Assembly (NCBI GenBank): GCA_023255615.1
Contig: JAHFLI010000036.1
Location: 1 to 5,514 of the forward strand
Source of the DNA: Candidatus Woesearchaeota archaeon
GTDB taxonomy: Archaea; Nanobdellota; Nanobdellia; Woesearchaeales; JACQSR01
Direction: 5' to 3'
Length of the DNA stretch: 5,514 bases
Part shown: positions 5,030-5,514 of the stretch, piece after piece
How the letters are laid out: the number at the start of each line of letters is the position of its first letter
Position numbering within the stretch: the first letter of the stretch is position 1
Translations under genes and position numbers: made by a program
The notes under the pieces: generated by a model
The model's input: the letters and a program-made list of their open reading frames with translations, nothing else
What the model was told of the DNA's origin: nothing
Databases searched by the model: none

Positions 5030-5514
5030 TTAAATATTCGGACATTCATTATGTGATTCATTATAAATAAAAACACTTATATTTTGGGTAAATGTTCTTT
5101 GACTTTTACACCCATAACATTCACACTTGAATGTAAAGATTATGTCTCCTTTTGGAACCAGATCCGGTCTATCACACATTGTTTCATGATGTTCATAGCA
5201 TTCACTATACTTTAAATGTAAAACCGATCTGTTTGATGATCCTGCGTCGATATTAAGATAGTTATCATCTGGTGTAATATATGCAGCAATTGATTTATTT
5301 GGAGAGACTACGTAGCAAGCAACGTTATTCGAATCCATTTGTCCAAAATTAATTAATGTAAGATCTATTTTTGCCCATCTACTATTAGGATCATTAACAA
5401 GATTCATTTTTTCATTTAATTTATAAGAAGGGATGCATAAATTCCTTTTATCGGGTATGAATTCCAAAAATGCTTCTCTTGGACCCGTTGTCCTGTTGAA
5501 TAATTCTAACTGTG
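5030..5514 (-). CDS. C-terminal part of a cysteine-rich, probably extracellular protein (5' end beyond the window)
   Basis: The frame is open to the window edge, giving 160 visible residues and no start. A TTG at 5467 could serve as an internal start, but the coding-like sequence continues upstream of it (QLELFNRTTGPREAF). The segment KIDLTLINFGQMDSNNVACYVV resembles a beta strand and turn pattern of CARDB or Ig-like surface domains. Eight cysteines occur, including SECYEHHETMC and the closely spaced KCECYGC, which suggests disulfides or a metal site. Several N-x-S/T sequons (NRT, NRS, NIS, NES) also fit a cell-surface protein. No membrane segment is visible, so any signal or anchor would be in the missing N-terminal part. 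It converges on mutY with 4 bp between the stop codons. The family is not recognised and the surface location is inference. Confidence 0.6.
   Translation of the reverse strand, partial: QLELFNRTTGPREAFLEFIPDKRNLCIPSYKLNEKMNLVNDPNSRWAKIDLTLINFGQMDSNNVACYVVSPNKSIAAYITPDDNYLNIDAGSSNRSVLHLKYSECYEHHETMCDRPDLVPKGDIIFTFKCECYGCKSQRTFTQNISVFIYNESHNECPNI

Overview
The window looks archaeal. Four of the starts lie about 25-28 nt downstream of a TATA-like A/T box (gene starts at 153, 2437 on the minus strand, 3223 on the minus strand and 4216), and a fifth (3281) about 31 nt. This is the spacing expected for leaderless or nearly leaderless archaeal transcripts, and I see no convincing Shine-Dalgarno sequences. 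The gene set fits too: RNA 3'-phosphate cyclase, a ZIP metal carrier, and a MutY-like glycosylase of the cluster-less kind I associate with archaea. A small-genome (DPANN-type) archaeon is possible, but the lineage is inference.

Layout. Bases 1-152 hold no convincing gene, only a promoter and two copies of a 9-bp direct repeat. Next comes a plus-strand RelA/SpoT-type nucleotidyltransferase (153-1217), AT-rich and with arginine codon use unlike its neighbours, so probably transferred from bacteria. A 131-bp gap (1218-1348) holds only a possible T-rich terminator for the next gene. Two minus-strand genes follow: rtcA (1349-2437) and a ZIP transporter (2477-3223), each with its own promoter. A 57-bp divergent promoter region (3224-3280) separates the transporter from a plus-strand Fur-family regulator (3281-3655). 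It carries a perfect 9-7-9 palindrome whose core resembles a Fur box. Downstream on the plus strand are an unrecognised 146-residue protein (3739-4179) and a MutY-like adenine DNA glycosylase lacking the iron-sulfur cysteines (4216-5025). The 3' edge holds the end of a cysteine-rich, probably extracellular protein on the minus strand (5030 to beyond 5514), convergent with mutY and only 4 bp away.

How the genes work together. The clearest functional unit is the ZIP transporter and Fur-family regulator pair: metal uptake controlled by a metal-sensing repressor that probably also controls itself through the shared operator. The rest look like independent single-gene units: RNA end processing (RtcA), base excision repair (MutY-like), and an alarmone-synthetase-like protein of possible toxin or defence type. 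I see no CRISPR array, tRNA, rRNA or insertion sequence.
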